Positions 51,051 through 62,780 of a stretch of 64,000 nt of DNA are shown piece after piece. The stretch covers positions 479,177,376-479,241,375 of the forward strand of contig NC_064619.1 in assembly GCF_023898315.1 (NCBI RefSeq), written 5' to 3'. The DNA is from Schistocerca nitens (taxonomy: Eukaryota; Arthropoda; Insecta; Orthoptera; Acrididae). The notes beneath the pieces are model-generated. The model saw only the letters and a program-made list of their open reading frames with translations, had not been told where the DNA came from and made no database searches. Both the position numbers and the translations under genes were made by a program. Within the stretch, counting starts at the first letter, position 1; every line of letters starts with the position of its first letter.

Positions 51051-51286
51051 CCTTACAGAGAGTCCAATATCGATCTTTAGGCTGGGAGTCTAACCACTGT
51101 CAAGTATGACCGTCAGTTATGTATGTTATCTTGCTTTCCCATGTGGTGAAACCTGCACAGTTTATCGTTATAAATAAGGCACTCCACCTATATAATGTGT
51201 GTACCGTGTTGTATGTCGTCCATCATTTCCTGCGTAACAACATCTCCGTTCCTTAGCAGTTATCAAGCACTACAGTAACATGCACA

Positions 51287-51790
51287 TCAATAGATTCTGC
51301 TAAAAAATTCATCAAAGTAGTAGAAGGAATTGGTCACCAATAAATTCTTTAGCCTCCTATTAAGCTGAACTTTATTAACAACTAAACGTTTTATGGCTGT
51401 TGGCAAGTTACTGAAAATGTGTGTTCCTGAATAATGGCCATATTTTTCCACCAAAGTAAGTGGGTATAATTCTGTGTGAAGATTAATTTTATTTTTAATC
51501 TTGATTCCATGAACTGAGCTATTGGTTTGATAATGAGATATATTCTCAATGAAAAATATCATAAAAGAATAAGTATATGGAAGAGCAATATCTCTATTTC
51601 CCTAAATAAGCCTCTGCAAGACGTTTTTTGAGCTCATTTTTGGACTCGTTAAACCTTGGCCTCGCTTTATGAATTACCGCAAAAAGTAATCCTAACTGAC
51701 ATTATGAAATGAAAGTATGCAAAGTATGTTACCTTTTTTATTTTGGTATCACCTGACAAGAATCGTATTGCAAAGAGAAATTTGTTTAGG
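51287..51790 (-). pseudogene. LINE RT C-terminal fragment, same family as 2696-4052
   Basis: Minus strand: NSSVHGIKIKNKINLHTELY, then HIFSNLPTAIKRLVVNKVQL and LLVTNSFYYFDEFFSRIY. The pattern parallels the C-terminal region at 3378-3767 (LPATIKSLISDKAQ and LVANSFYSTHEFLN). Upstream frames to about 51790 continue the thumb region with stops. Confidence 0.7.
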
Positions 51791-51794
51791 CTCT

Positions 51795-53420
51795 TCGAGC
51801 AGTTAAATGTTCATTGTACGCAGTTTCCTTCGCAAACTTCGCTCAAAAACTGTTTGAGATGTACTTACGTTCAATGAAAGCAGTAATTTCTGTCGGAAGT
51901 GAAATAGATTCTCACTTACGAGTGACTCTCGTCCTCGGTCCCTGCCGATAGCGACCCTTTTACAACCACTGTTATTACGTTATCATACATGGCTGCGAGT
52001 GGTACAACATTCCTTGTAGGTACGTTGTACATTCCACGTTGAAAAACCAACAATACGGTCAACTTCATTCGTGATATGGCCTTGGCAACGTCCAAACACG
52101 ACAGTGCATTTCTGCCATGATCTCATCTCTCCACGCCAACCGATCTTACAGTGCAGATTCCATACGAGCGAGTAGTACTGCCATAACGTGTATCAGCGGG
52201 GTGTCGGGGTAGGGTTGGGGGGGGGGGGGAGGAGCGGGGTGGAGGCGGGCGTGACTACTTAATGCCAGTTCTATTTCAGACACAGCTCGCCAAAGCAGCA
52301 ATACGCTCTTTTAAATGAGTAGCTACTATTTTATCTGGTGAGCTTATTAGAACATTTACGACACACTGTTCATCGGTCACTGAAAATTTTTCTGGAGAGT
52401 TCAGGTACAATAAATCACTGACATTGACACTTTTTTGTCAACGCGGAAAGTAGACTGGCCTCTTACGAGGTAATATTATTCTGAAGTGGGGACGTCAGGA
52501 CTAATATTATAAATGACTTCTGTTGTCGCTTAGTCACAAAACACATAACTTGCGCACAGTACGGGGTACTCTCATTTTCACGGTCGTATTGTTGCCCAGA
52601 AACCACAAAGACCACAAGAATGAGTGTGCGGTATCGTCCAAAGATCGCGGCGCCACACCACAATCGGCAACTCGCATCGACACTACAGAAATTAGCGATG
52701 TCCCGCTGCAGTCCGAAACGACGATGCGAGAGGCTGAAGAAGACACTCCCTCTCTCTCAGCACAGCATAGCCCTCACACAGAGGTCAATATGGAGACGAG
52801 CATGGAAGTACTCAGCACCAGTTCATGAACTCAGCTAAAGCAGTCAGCATCATCGAGTAGAACTGAAGAGTTATTCAAATGTCTGATGGAAATGAACTTT
52901 TGTAAATGCTGAACATTGTACTTCAAGAGAAGATTTTGTTAATAAGTGGATCAAGTGATACGTTAATAATGAATGATGGTTGTAAATAATCACGAATTCC
53001 TGTGGCAAAGGACTGTATTGACTTAAATATTTTTATTCATTCATGCAATAAAATGAATTAATATTTCATACATGTTAGTTCCAATGATCCATCTCCCACA
53101 GCAATCGAAGAAGACACAGTTATGGGCGGGCAATTGTAGTTTCATCTGTTCATGACAAAACATGCGATATTTACTGTACATGTATATCTCTACTCTCCAA
53201 ACCATTGTGAAATTCACGGGAGAAGATGACTGCTACTTTCCATCGTACCACATATCAGTTTTCTTCTGATTCCATTCTCTAATGTAAAGCAGATAGAATG
53301 AGTACTTAAATTTTTCCATGCCCTGTGGGAGTGATCTGTAGAGAGTTGTAGTATATTCCTGGATTCGTTGCTTAACACTGGTTCTTGAAACATTTTTAGA
53401 AATGTATAGGTGAGTTACCC
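51795..53420. other. unassigned stretch with a G-rich run
   Basis: At 52196-52253 the plus strand is extremely G-rich, with a run of 12 or more G around 52217-52229 flanked by further GGGG runs; candidate G-quadruplex. An ORF at 52523-52828 (101 codons, Ser/Thr/Glu-rich) shows no known domain and overlaps an open antisense frame; not called. Confidence 0.4.
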
Positions 53421-53422
53421 AA

Positions 53423-53740
53423 TTGTGACATATGGAACTTTGTGCCGGACCGGGCACGGATACATGGAGACTTACGTGAGACTACGATATGAGAAAGAAT
53501 GGAGGTCTGGATTCTACAGGGAAGCCTGCACGGAAGCCAGAATTGTTAAGGTAGCCGCTCAGGATAAGTGGCAAATCCGGGGTCGAGTCCTGGACAAGTA
53601 AAAATTTTCATATGTCACCGTTAAATAATACAACTGAACTCAGTTTATATTCGCAATTTGAGAATTAAATTTCGTAAGCCTTGGATCGTCACGCAGTGTC
53701 TGTTCCTTCAGACTTGCATACATGTCTGAAGGAACGTTGA
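53423..53740. repeat. tRNA-like foldback repeat with 12-bp hairpin
   Basis: TGACATATGGAACTTTGTGC (53424-53443) and the inverse of 53597-53621 (TGACATATGAAAATTTTTAC) form imperfect inverted ends. Inside, GTAGCCGCTCAGGATAAG and the B-box-like GGGTCGAGTCC (53579-53589) look tRNA-derived. A perfect inverted repeat GTTCCTTCAGAC (53702-53713, 53724-53735) follows. It is similar in design to the element at 45594-46018. Confidence 0.5.
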
Positions 53741-53836
53741 GGAACGTGACATGTCAACACGGACATTGTACAATAACATAATAAACTTAAGTGGAGACAC
53801 CGGCTGTGCAGTCAGCAATGTATATAAGCGTGCACT

Positions 53837-54031
53837 GCCGGCCGGAGTGGCCGAGCGGTTCTAGGCGCTACAGTCTGGAACCGCGCGACCGCTACGGTCG
53901 CAGCTTCGAATCCTGCCTCGGGCATGGATGTGTGTGATGTCCTTAGGTTAGTTAGGTTTAAGTAGTTCTAAGTTTTAGGGGACTGATGACCTCAGAAGTT
54001 AACTCCCATAGTGCTCAGAGCCATTTGAACC
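53837..54031 (+). repeat. SINE A copy 4 with 13-bp duplication
   Basis: Complete head (GCCGGCCGGAGTGGCCGAGC), body and tail. Perfect duplication ATAAGCGTGCACT at 53824-53836 and 54032-54044. Confidence 0.95.
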
Positions 54032-54044
54032 ATAAGCGTGCACT

Positions 54045-55044
54045 TGATAAGGAAATAGCACAGAAGAAGACTTCTCGTACAAATAGTTTTCCCTGATACG
54101 AGTGACGGGGCTGAAAGCGACGCTGGTTAGAGAGCGCAAACATAATCTGTGGACATAGAGGGCACCGAGCTAGTGCACACCCTTCCGTCATGTCATCAGG
54201 CCCAGTCCAGACAGTCAGGTGTTGTCCTATGGGTACAGAAGTGGTTTCACGAGAGTTCGACTTACTACCACTGTCAACTGAACCAGTGTTTTTTATTCAT
54301 ATGGGATGATATTCAAGTTGCGACTCGTTGATATTGTAGTCACAAGATACCACGTTTTTGCGTGTCAACGTAAAGTTTTGAATTTCAGAACATTTGAAGC
54401 AAATTTCAGCATTTACAACATTAGGTACTAATATACAACATGAACTGCAAGGATCCTAAAACACTTTCCTGGGACATGCTTTTTGTTACTAGTACGTCTG
54501 TCACCGGCTCTGCGTCCAAGACAACATGTTAGACCTCCTTGCCAATAAATTCTCTATTTAGCTACAAATTTCGTTTTATACACCGTATGACCGTACTTTC
54601 GCTTATAAGCAAGGGGGGATGCTGAGCCAAAAGATTTTTACTTACAACCACTTAAACAAGCTTGTAATTGGCGTTTGGAGCAGTAGAAAGAATTTTTATG
54701 GAATGATGAGGGACGGCACTTACTAAATGGTCGACGGGACATAAAAACCCGATTTTTCTGAGAGATTCGCGTGGATGCAAAAATTAAAGCCTGACAGTAC
54801 TTAGCTACAGCTCTTTGTGATAAACGGAGACAAATTTTCATTTTAGTGTGTTATAATTTGTGGAAACCTTCCTCCGTGTGTTAATTGATGTAATGATAGC
54901 AACCTGTGAGATATTAGGGGAGCGTTGGATAGTATTGCCCTTTGAGTATTTACGGCCCAGCGGGAGTTTCTAGTATATGGCGGTAGATAGGAGCACGCTA
55001 AGTTGACTTGCAAGTAGCTCCGGTGTAGTTCTGTTAGGTATGAA
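54045..55044. other. unassigned stretch
   Basis: No domain, terminal repeat or SINE is recognised. Frames are short. Confidence 0.35.
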
Positions 55045-55054
55045 CAGCCAATGT

Positions 55055-55264
55055 TGGAAGTTTTGGAAATTTGTGGTAAGGACTGTGGGACCAATCTGCC
55101 GAGGTCTTCGGTCCCTAGGTTTTCGCACTGCTTAATCTAACTTACACTAACTTACGTTGAGGATAACACATATACTCATGCCCGAGGGAGGACTCGAACC
55201 TCCGACGGGGGGAACCGCGCAAACCGTGACAAGGCGCCTAAGACCGCACGGCTACCCGACGCGG
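55055..55264 (-). repeat. SINE A2 copy 2, minus strand
   Basis: Head near 55264 (GCCGCGTCGGGTAGCCGTGC), B box GGTTCGAGTCC, tail near 55060. Imperfect 10-bp duplication CAGCCAATGT / CAGCCTATGT at 55045-55054 and 55265-55274. Confidence 0.88.
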
Positions 55265-55639
55265 CAGCCTATGTCGATTGTAGGTTGTACTGTGATATTG
55301 TTTTTTTATTCCAGGAAGTTATCTCAGCTTGTTCTGATGACTGCACAGAAATAGACAGGAAGAAATAAAGCTTAATAAAATACACTACAGCTCTATACGA
55401 TGAAATCTAGACCAATAATCAAAATTTTAAAGAGATACTTCTGTTAATCTTCATGCAGCCTCGGTGGGGTGGTACGCTCCAAAAATGATTCAGGTAATAA
55501 GGGTCATATGAATAAAATGGTTTTGTTTATCCATGAGACAATGTGTGGACTTACGGAGCATGAAGGAAAGGTCCTTGAAGAACGGAATGAAAAGAAAAGG
55601 AAGAAGAAGAGAAAATTAGGCTTTAACATCGCTTCGACG

Positions 55640-55845
55640 ATGAGATCAGGAGTGACATAGCACAAGATCAGACTGGAGGACGACGGGGAAAGAAATTTCG
55701 CCTTTTCCTTTGTAAGGAACAGTCCCAGCATTCGCCTTAAACGATTTAGGGAAACCACGGAAGTCTTAATCTGGATGATTTAACGAGAATTTGAGATCGC
55801 TGTCCTGTGTCTTACTACTGGTTTAGCTCTCTTGGTGGTGTGAAC
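55640..55845 (-). repeat. SINE B copy 3 (strongly diverged)
   Basis: Retains the block TTCGCCTTAAACGATTTAGG (SINE B body) and the preceding AAGGAACAGTCCCAGCA. Head region near 55830 decayed. Confidence 0.65.
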
Positions 55846-56315
55846 AAAGAATGAAATTAGTCATTGAAGATATTCTAGAATAGGAAATTTTGGTTTGATT
55901 TCAGCAAAGAGCTACTACATAACAAAAATAGCAGTATATAATAGAATTGCTAGTGTAAGAATTGACGCACATGAGGACATGAGACCCAAATTTGATCACT
56001 TTAAAGTAATTTTCGAGGGAAGATATGAAAACAGTTGTGAAACATTTTTGGATGCGTGGCTGAAGCCACTGTCATGGAATAAATTTATGAAGCTTATCTT
56101 TAACCCTGTATAAAGAATGAAACTATTACACTGACTTATCAGGGAAATAAAGAACTAGTAAGTATTTTTTCTTACTATTTAAGCATAGACGTCCAGAGTT
56201 AAGCTATGAAAAATGGGCAGCTTACCAGTTGTAGCTGATCTGGACCTCAGTGTAACAGATTACCACTCAACTAGAGAAACCTCATAATCATCCTTTCGCC
56301 CTTCCAGGACATAGC
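55846..56315. other. unassigned stretch
   Basis: Short ORF 55895-56113 has no recognised domain. Confidence 0.35.
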
Positions 56316-56319
56316 TTAA

Positions 56320-56520
56320 GTGTTTGGATGTTTCTTCTGTGGTCTCGTACGGATGTGAAACGTGGAGGATAAAAAAATATGGAAAGGAATAGAAGGCTTT
56401 GAAATGTGGGCCACTGAAGAATGCTGTAGATTAGAGAGGTAATTAGGATAACGAATGAGGAGATAACGAAAAAAAAAAGAAATTTGTGCCATAACTTGTT
56501 TAAAAGAAGGTATTGGTTAG
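56320..56520 (+). pseudogene. RTE-like RT C-terminal scrap
   Basis: SVVSYGCETWRIKK then, in a changed frame, EGFEMWATEECCRLER-like sequence matches the C-terminal region of the RTE-like RT (compare SVAMYGSETWTITS and EAFEMWCYRRMLKI in the copy at 16593-17900). Heavily decayed. Confidence 0.6.
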
Positions 56521-56934
56521 AAATGTATATAAATCAATGATTATTGCAATCATTGTAAAGTTAAGAGCTAGTAATGCATGTACAAAACTGAATAATATTG
56601 AAATCGTTTGCTGTTACAAAATTAAATATCTACAAAGACCTGTTTAATTTCACGTATTTGTGCTTATCTTGTGGTCCGAATTACCCAGTTACAAAAAAAC
56701 TAGATGTAGTTTTGCGGTAATATGTATCATTTTCTCTATTAATAATTATTTGTTGTGTATATAATGAAGCTATGACGTTAAAAAGTCGTTTTGTCTCATT
56801 GTAGATCACTGTTACAACATTTCCGTACAATATTTTGCTTAGGGTGTGCGTGGCATATTCCTCTTCCCTAGTTAAATAGCTAGTGTCTATTAACAAACAG
56901 CAACACTTTTCTGGTATCTTTTAGCCACTTAACG

Positions 56935-57330
56935 TGATTGGAAAGCATAGACGAGAAGCTCAATTACTCAGAGCACATACGAAGTACAACGCAGAAAGCT
57001 AACAATATCACGCATGAGATTCTGTGTGGGCGGAGGCAACTATCACCTTCCATTGTAGTTGGCCAGATCTACGACAATGCGGTCGTTATCTCGTAATCGG
57101 CTATGTAACCGGAGCTCAGGCTCCAGGCTTTGTCACGAGCGGTAGAGAGTAAGCTGGAGGCAAGTACAAAGGAAATGTGCTCGTGCGGCTTTCTAGCGCT
57201 ATCGGTACCTCTCGATTAGAGGCGCTACTGCTAATCATGACGTTCAGCGTAGCGTCGCAGAAGTGACGTACCGAGCCGCACTATACCGGTACTCAGATGG
57301 TAACGTCTATAAGTCCAGGACACTATTGGC
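56935..57330 (+). pseudogene. LINE RT thumb/C-terminal fragment, R1-like
   Basis: The plus strand reads, across frames, LNYSEHIRSTTQKANNITHE and ILCGRRQLSPSIVVGQIYDN, then an RKCARAA-like stretch, matching the order of the region after the RT palm in R1-type LINEs. Stops and frameshifts throughout. Confidence 0.45.
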
Positions 57331-57503
57331 AGCCCAGTCGTGAATAAAAATCAGCTAAACAACTGACGACTGGAACAATGACAACGTGACTGGGATGAAA
57401 GTGGTACAGTTGTTGGACAAAAATAGGGAAGCACCACCAGATTTGCATGCTTGAAATTGAATGCTCGTAGGTCTAGCCAAGCCTGCAGTTTGCGCTGTTG
57501 TAT

Positions 57504-57705
57504 GGCAAATGGTTCAAATGGCTCTGAGCACTATGGGACTCAACTGCTGAGGTCATTAGTCCCCTAGAACTTAGAACTAGTTAAACCTAACTAACCTAAG
57601 GACATCACAAACATCCATGCCCGAGGCAGGATTCGAACCTGCGACCGTAGCGGTCTTGCGGTTCCAGACTGCAGCGCCTTTAACCGCACGGCCACTTCGG
57701 CCGGC
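57504..57705 (-). repeat. SINE A copy 5 with 13-bp duplication
   Basis: Minus orientation, head near 57704 (CCGGCCGAAGTGGCCGTGCG). Perfect duplication TGCGCTGTTGTAT at 57491-57503 and 57706-57718. Confidence 0.95.
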
Positions 57706-57886
57706 TGCGCTGTTGTATTTGATCACGAACGGCACCTGTGCAGCATCCTCAATACATAGTGCCATTCGTGCACAGAACAGCGCTCTGTGTAGTTGTGAGC
57801 GTATTACGCCTGAGCAAAGTGAATTCGAACGTGAGCATACTGCTGGTGCTGGTGTTCTGGGCGCTTCTGTAACCAATGTAGCCTAA

Positions 57887-58705
57887 GTGTTTGCTGATTC
57901 AAAAGACACCGTATTGAAGGTTTATTATACAGCTTACAAGGAAAGTGGAAAAACATCGTCCATTGAGTCACAACACGGACGAAAATGTGTGTTGAGTGAT
58001 CGTGACAGACGGTCATCGAAGAGGATTGTGAAGAAATGTAAAAGGACGACAGCTGCAAAAGTCACTGCAGAACTGAATGTCGCACTCGCGAACCCTGTCA
58101 GCACCAAAACAAGCTAGGAACTGCAGGGTGAGCCGGAATTCCAAAACCGTTTATCAGTGATGTAAGTGCCCATAACAGGAAAACGTGGTTCCAAAGTCAT
58201 AAGCCAGGTCTGTGGAGCAATGGAAGAAAACAATTTGGTCAGGTGAGTCTTGTTGCATCCTGATTCCAACCCGTTGCCGAACTTATGTCCCGAGAGTGAA
58301 ATACGGCAGCGATTCGATGATGATTTGGGCAGGCGTATCACGCTATCCCTAGGTCGAATTACTGTCAAGGCTTAGGTGACAATTTTGGCTGATCCATCCC
58401 ATGGTGAAATTCCCCAGTGCTGACGCTGTGTTCCAAGACGGTTAGACGTCTATTCACACAGGTCGCATTGTTCAGGGCTAGTTTTGATGATCACGAAGAA
58501 GGAGCTGTCGCATCTCTTGTGGCCAATATTAGAGAGCCTATATGCTATACTTTGGAGAGAAAAGTGCGTGATCGCTATCTGTCTCCATCATCATTATCCG
58601 AAATTGTCACTATTTTGCACGAAGAATGGTATAAGTTTCCTTGGAAACCATACAGGACGTGTATTTCTCCATTTCGAGATGGCTGAAAGTAATTTTGAAT
58701 GTTAA
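57887..58705 (+). pseudogene. Tc1-like transposase pseudogene
   Basis: First frame (57887-58117): HTH with SGKTSSIESQHGRKCVLSDR and RRSSKRIVKKCKRTTAAKVT. Downstream frames: SDESCCILIPT (D1 region, near 58240), MMIWAGVSRYP (near 58320), AVFQDG (D2 region with Asp, near 58430) and a C-terminal HEEWYKF (near 58620). Order and spacing fit a full Tc1 transposase with at least three frameshifts; the third catalytic block is not legible. Confidence 0.75.
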
Positions 58706-58841
58706 CAGCTTTCCTACACTATATTATGGATAGTAATTGTTGTGTTTTTGCTGTTTCCATATTTTGTTAAAATGCTGTATGTGCTGCATATTCCATCACA
58801 TTTCTGTCTCACAAGTCTGATTGCCTGTGGGTCAGACATGT

Positions 58842-60095
58842 CATGGTTAGTATTGGGGCAAGGTGAATTCTGGCCCACTCTGCATTGTTGCCACATGTAT
58901 CCAAGATGACGACAATGACGTCATACAAGATGACGGCGTGTAGACTTGGAAACAGCGCATGATGTCATGGTGTCCATGGTGTCAGTTGATGACGTCATCC
59001 AAGATGGCGGCAGTGACGTCAACTCATGACACAAGTACCCTTATCCAAGATGGCGGGAAAGAGCCACGACCCCTGCCATGCCCCCCTGATATGCCCCCCC
59101 CCCACCCCCCAGCTGGAAGTTCAAATTCCATGAGGACAATGCAACCTCTACTAACCTAAGAAAATGATGGGAAAGAAAGGTCACTTTTGTTACCTCCACT
59201 AAGCTTAGTCATCCGACTGCCACCCTTCTTCTGGATTGGTGGGAAAAGGACTCGGCCTGTGCAGGACATAGTCTTTATTATTTTGAATGCACCAGTGTTT
59301 ATTTATACAATTAGAGGCAGAACCACCATCCAGTGTGTATGCCACGAGGTCTGGACACCAACTGATCTAGTACATGGTACTGCCACCAGAGGGTGCTCTG
59401 ATCTGTGACATAATCCAATATCGCTGCCATGACGTCAGCTGCTGACACAAGTACCGTTATCCAAGATGGTAGGAAACAGTGTGTTCATCATGAGGTCTGT
59501 TCCCACCATCTTCGATAATGGTACGTGCATCATCAGCTGACATCATGGCGGCCATCTTAGATTACATCATGGATGAGAGTGCTCTCTGGTGGCAGTACTG
59601 TGTACTAGGTCAGTTGGTGTCTGGACCTCATCGTGTTCGCACTGGATGGTGGTACTGCCTCTAATTGCTTAAATAAAAGCACAGGTCGAGTCGTTTTGCT
59701 GCCAATCCCTAGGAAGAGGTGGTGGACGGATGACCTACGTTACTGGAGGTAGCCCAAGTCACCTTTCTTTCCTATCATTTTCTTAGTTTGGTGGAGGTTG
59801 CATTGTCCTGATGGAATATGAACTGCCTACCGTGGGGGCATGGTAAGAGGGCGTGGCAGGGGGTGTGACACTTTCCTACCATCTTGGATAACAGACTTGC
59901 ATCATCAGCTGATGTCACAGCCGCCATGTTGGATGAGGTCATCAACTGACGTTATAGCCACCCTCTTGGGTGACATCATGCACTGTTGCCAAGTCTACAC
60001 ACCGCCATCTTGGATATCGTCGCCCCCATCTTGGATACATCTGGCAACAATGCAGAGTGGGCCAGAATTCTCCTTGCCCCAATACTATGGTTCAC
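58842..60095. mobile_element. foldback element with ~600-bp inverted arms rich in CRE/YY1-like motifs
   Basis: Arm 58842-59479 and arm 59499-60095 are inverted copies with good similarity along their whole length, including outer ends TAGTATTGGGGCAAGG and GAATTCTGGCCCACTCTGCA. The centre is about 20 bases. The arms carry exact TGACGTCA at 58916, 58990, 59014 and 59430, and CCAAGATGGCGG (or its complement) at 58999, 59045 and 60002, plus degenerate versions. No transposase is encoded. A non-autonomous foldback or long-TIR element is the simplest reading; I could not define a target-site duplication. Confidence 0.85.
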
Positions 60096-60440
60096 TTGTG
60101 ACTGAGGGGAGTGTGGTCTTCCAGAAGATATAGCCTTCAACCCCAGGAAATTCAATACAATTAGGCACACTGTACACAGGAGCGTTACAACTTAAGTATC
60201 TCATCCAATAGGTTTCCCACAATGGAACTGCTGTGAAAAGTAACAGATGAGTGTTGCAAGTGCTGTTAGATCTCTGTAGAAAATATTCCAGCACGTTAAA
60301 AGAGCAGACTCGATGCTTTGATGCGCTACAGATATTGTAGAACCGGGAACAGGTGGTCATGTGTTCTCCAATCTCATCAACGTGAACCAAGATAGTGAAG
60401 TGGTGTGTATTTGCCACTGTGTTGTTTGGAATCAGTGTGG
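60096..60440. other. unassigned spacer
   Basis: Nothing recognised between the foldback element and the next transposase remnant. Confidence 0.35.
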
Positions 60441-60935
60441 TAAAATGGACTGGCGTGGAGATGCGACAAATGGCAGAGAGGAGCTATCGTGTCTGGATGC
60501 CCTGTGAACATCCGTAATTGAAGTGGCGCGATTTGGTGGTGTATCATTCTGGACTGTCTAATGTGTCGACAATGAATAGTGAAATATTCGAAGCCATGTA
60601 ACCTGTCGGAAATGTTCGTCGCTCACAGCGGTACAAAAGCTGCATGACTGCCAAATAACTCAGAAACTGGGGAGTAACTGACTGGAGACGTGTATTGTGG
60701 ATTGATGTGTCATGACTATGTGTCTTTTGATATGATGAATGGCTTCGACTTAAGGTCCCCAGTAATCGCTCAGTAACGCTCTGTGTGTGGAGGGTGTAGT
60801 CAAGGCCAGTGGTGATTTTCTGATGCTTTTGGTATGTTGTTTCCTGTACCATAACTTGGATCAACAAAGTTACACATGGCCCAGGATGTTTATTTCCACA
60901 TTTTGATTACCAAGTGTTGCATTTTCTTCTGCGAG
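60440..60935 (+). pseudogene. Tc1-like transposase fragment
   Basis: The plus strand has DWRRVLWIDVS (D1 region, near 60680) followed by YDEWLRLKVPSNRSVTLCVW, and, after stops, a segment like GTITWINKVTHG (near 60850). This matches the central part of a Tc1 core; N- and C-termini are not legible. Confidence 0.45.
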
Positions 60936-60937
60936 GG

Positions 60938-62207
60938 GTGTTCAGTAAGTAATGCAACATTTTTTTTCCGAAAGTTGGTTTGTTTTATTCAGGATTTCAG
61001 AACATCATAGTATTCCCTAACTGTTTTGACTACAAAACTCTGTTTTTGAAGATGATCTCCGTTCAGTGCAAAGGACTTACGCCACCTTAATTGGAGGGCC
61101 CACATGGTGCCACTCTATTGGTTGTCGTGGGAGCCAATATCCGCATCTTAGAAGTTCTCCTTCACACGGAGTGCATCCTTCACTGGGCCAAACAGATGGA
61201 AATCTGAAGGTCAGAGATCTGGGCTGTAGGGTGTAAGAGGAAGAGCAGTTCAATAAAGTTTTGTGAGCTCCTCTCTGTTACGCAGACACGTGTGAGGCCT
61301 CGTGATTTGTGGAGAAATTCTTTTGCATTTTTTATGACGATGAACACTCTAAAGTCGTTTTTTTAGTTTGCTGAGGGTAGCACAATACACCTCAGAGTTG
61401 ATCGTTGCACCATGAGGGAGGACGTCAAATGGAATAACCCCATTCAGAGTCCCAGACGACCATCGCTATGACTTTTGACTTTACCAAGTGAGGGTGTGGC
61501 TATGAAGTTTATTTTCGGAGGAAGGGTGGTGTGGCGCCACTCCATGGAGTGACGTTTTGTTTTCCGGTTCGAAGTGATGAACCCATATTTCATCGCCTGT
61601 GACGACGTTCGAAAACAAAAGTTGTCACGACTGCACATAAGGTCCTTAGTTTCCCATTATAGTATTGTGTTAGGCGGCGGAAAACCCAGTGGGCACAGAC
61701 CTTTGATTACCACAACTTGTTGACGACTGTGTCAGTACTACCAACAGAGACGACCAGTTGTGCAGCAAAGTGATGTCATGTAGAAGGGGAAGTAGGAGGA
61801 GAAGGAGCACCTTGAGTGAGAGTGTCCGCACGTTGTCGGCCCACAGGAGGTCGGACAGGTTTGCGTGACCTTATCGCGATGACGACAGACGCCTCGTCCA
61901 ACGACTTACCGTACTTTTGAGCACTCCCAGGTCTCCTTTGACATTCTGCAAGTGCCTATCAGTATCTGGGAGGCTCTGGTTTTCCGGCAAAAAGAAAGTC
62001 AATGACAGCTCTCTACTTTGAACTCACTTTCGTTACAGACGGCATTTTGAAGGCTGCATATAGCGCCGCCACCTATCGGAACTCCATGAAACTATAGGGG
62101 CTGAAACGGGAATATTACACGATGTCTCACAACAAATCCCGCGTTTTTTCAATTGAAATTGGCCGAGATAAAAAGCGTTGCATAGGTTATTGAACGCTCT
62201 TCGTACT
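60938..62207 (-). mobile_element. mariner-type transposon, minus strand, decayed
   Basis: Left end GAGGGGTGTTCAGTAAGTAA; right end, inverted, GAAGAGCGTTCAATAACCTA, each followed by a TGCAAC motif. Minus-strand transposase pieces include a strand from the core (HTTLPPKINFIATPSLGKVK, 61550-61490), a third-motif region legible across frames near 61240, and a C-terminus resembling RKSFALNGDHLQKQ (61085-61040). Many stops. About 1.27 kb, normal for mariner. Confidence 0.75.
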
Positions 62208-62780
62208 TATACAGAAAGTGTGTGCTGTAGATACTCCCGTGTCCCACAAGATGAAAAGAGCCGTATTCACCGTGCTGCGCCCATTTTTTCTTTGTTTGGC
62301 AAACGATTAGGAACCAGAGTGCACCTCTACTGAACTTTATCCCACAAGAAAGTATGGGACTCTCTGAAAAAGTGAGTGAAACATAGTGAAACGAAGATAA
62401 TTTGAAATACTACTGCTTTATCAAATAAATATGAAGTTCTATTCGTCTAGGTACTAAGCTACTGCATTACTGATTTCTATTGTTAACTTAAATGAGCTGT
62501 TTAATCTCTGTCCTCACTTCTTTCGTATTTGAGTGCTTTTTATGCTCTATGGAATTTCTGCATCCAGTACAGTTAGAGCTTTACTTTCGTTCAACTTCTA
62601 CTACTGCCTACATCGTTCAACAAATTTCTGCGTTTGCATTGCATCTTACCGTCTACATCGACCAGACATTCACACACTCAAGCCAGAAGACAATCATTAA
62701 TGCATTAATGTAGAGTAATATTAATAATGTCATACTGTTGTAATGCTCAAGAACAACTTAACACCATGATCAAATTAAAC
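62208..62780. other. unassigned AT-rich stretch
   Basis: No domain recognised; it may be the 5' part of the LINE that follows. Confidence 0.35.

Noticed and set aside
52523-52828. 101-codon Ser/Thr/Glu-rich ORF
   Set aside because: No domain, an open antisense frame over the same bases, and a TE-dense context. It cannot be supported as a gene.
55504-55758. 84-codon Phe/Ser-rich minus-strand ORF
   Set aside because: It comes from an A/G-rich stretch read in antisense and overlaps SINE B; no support as a gene.
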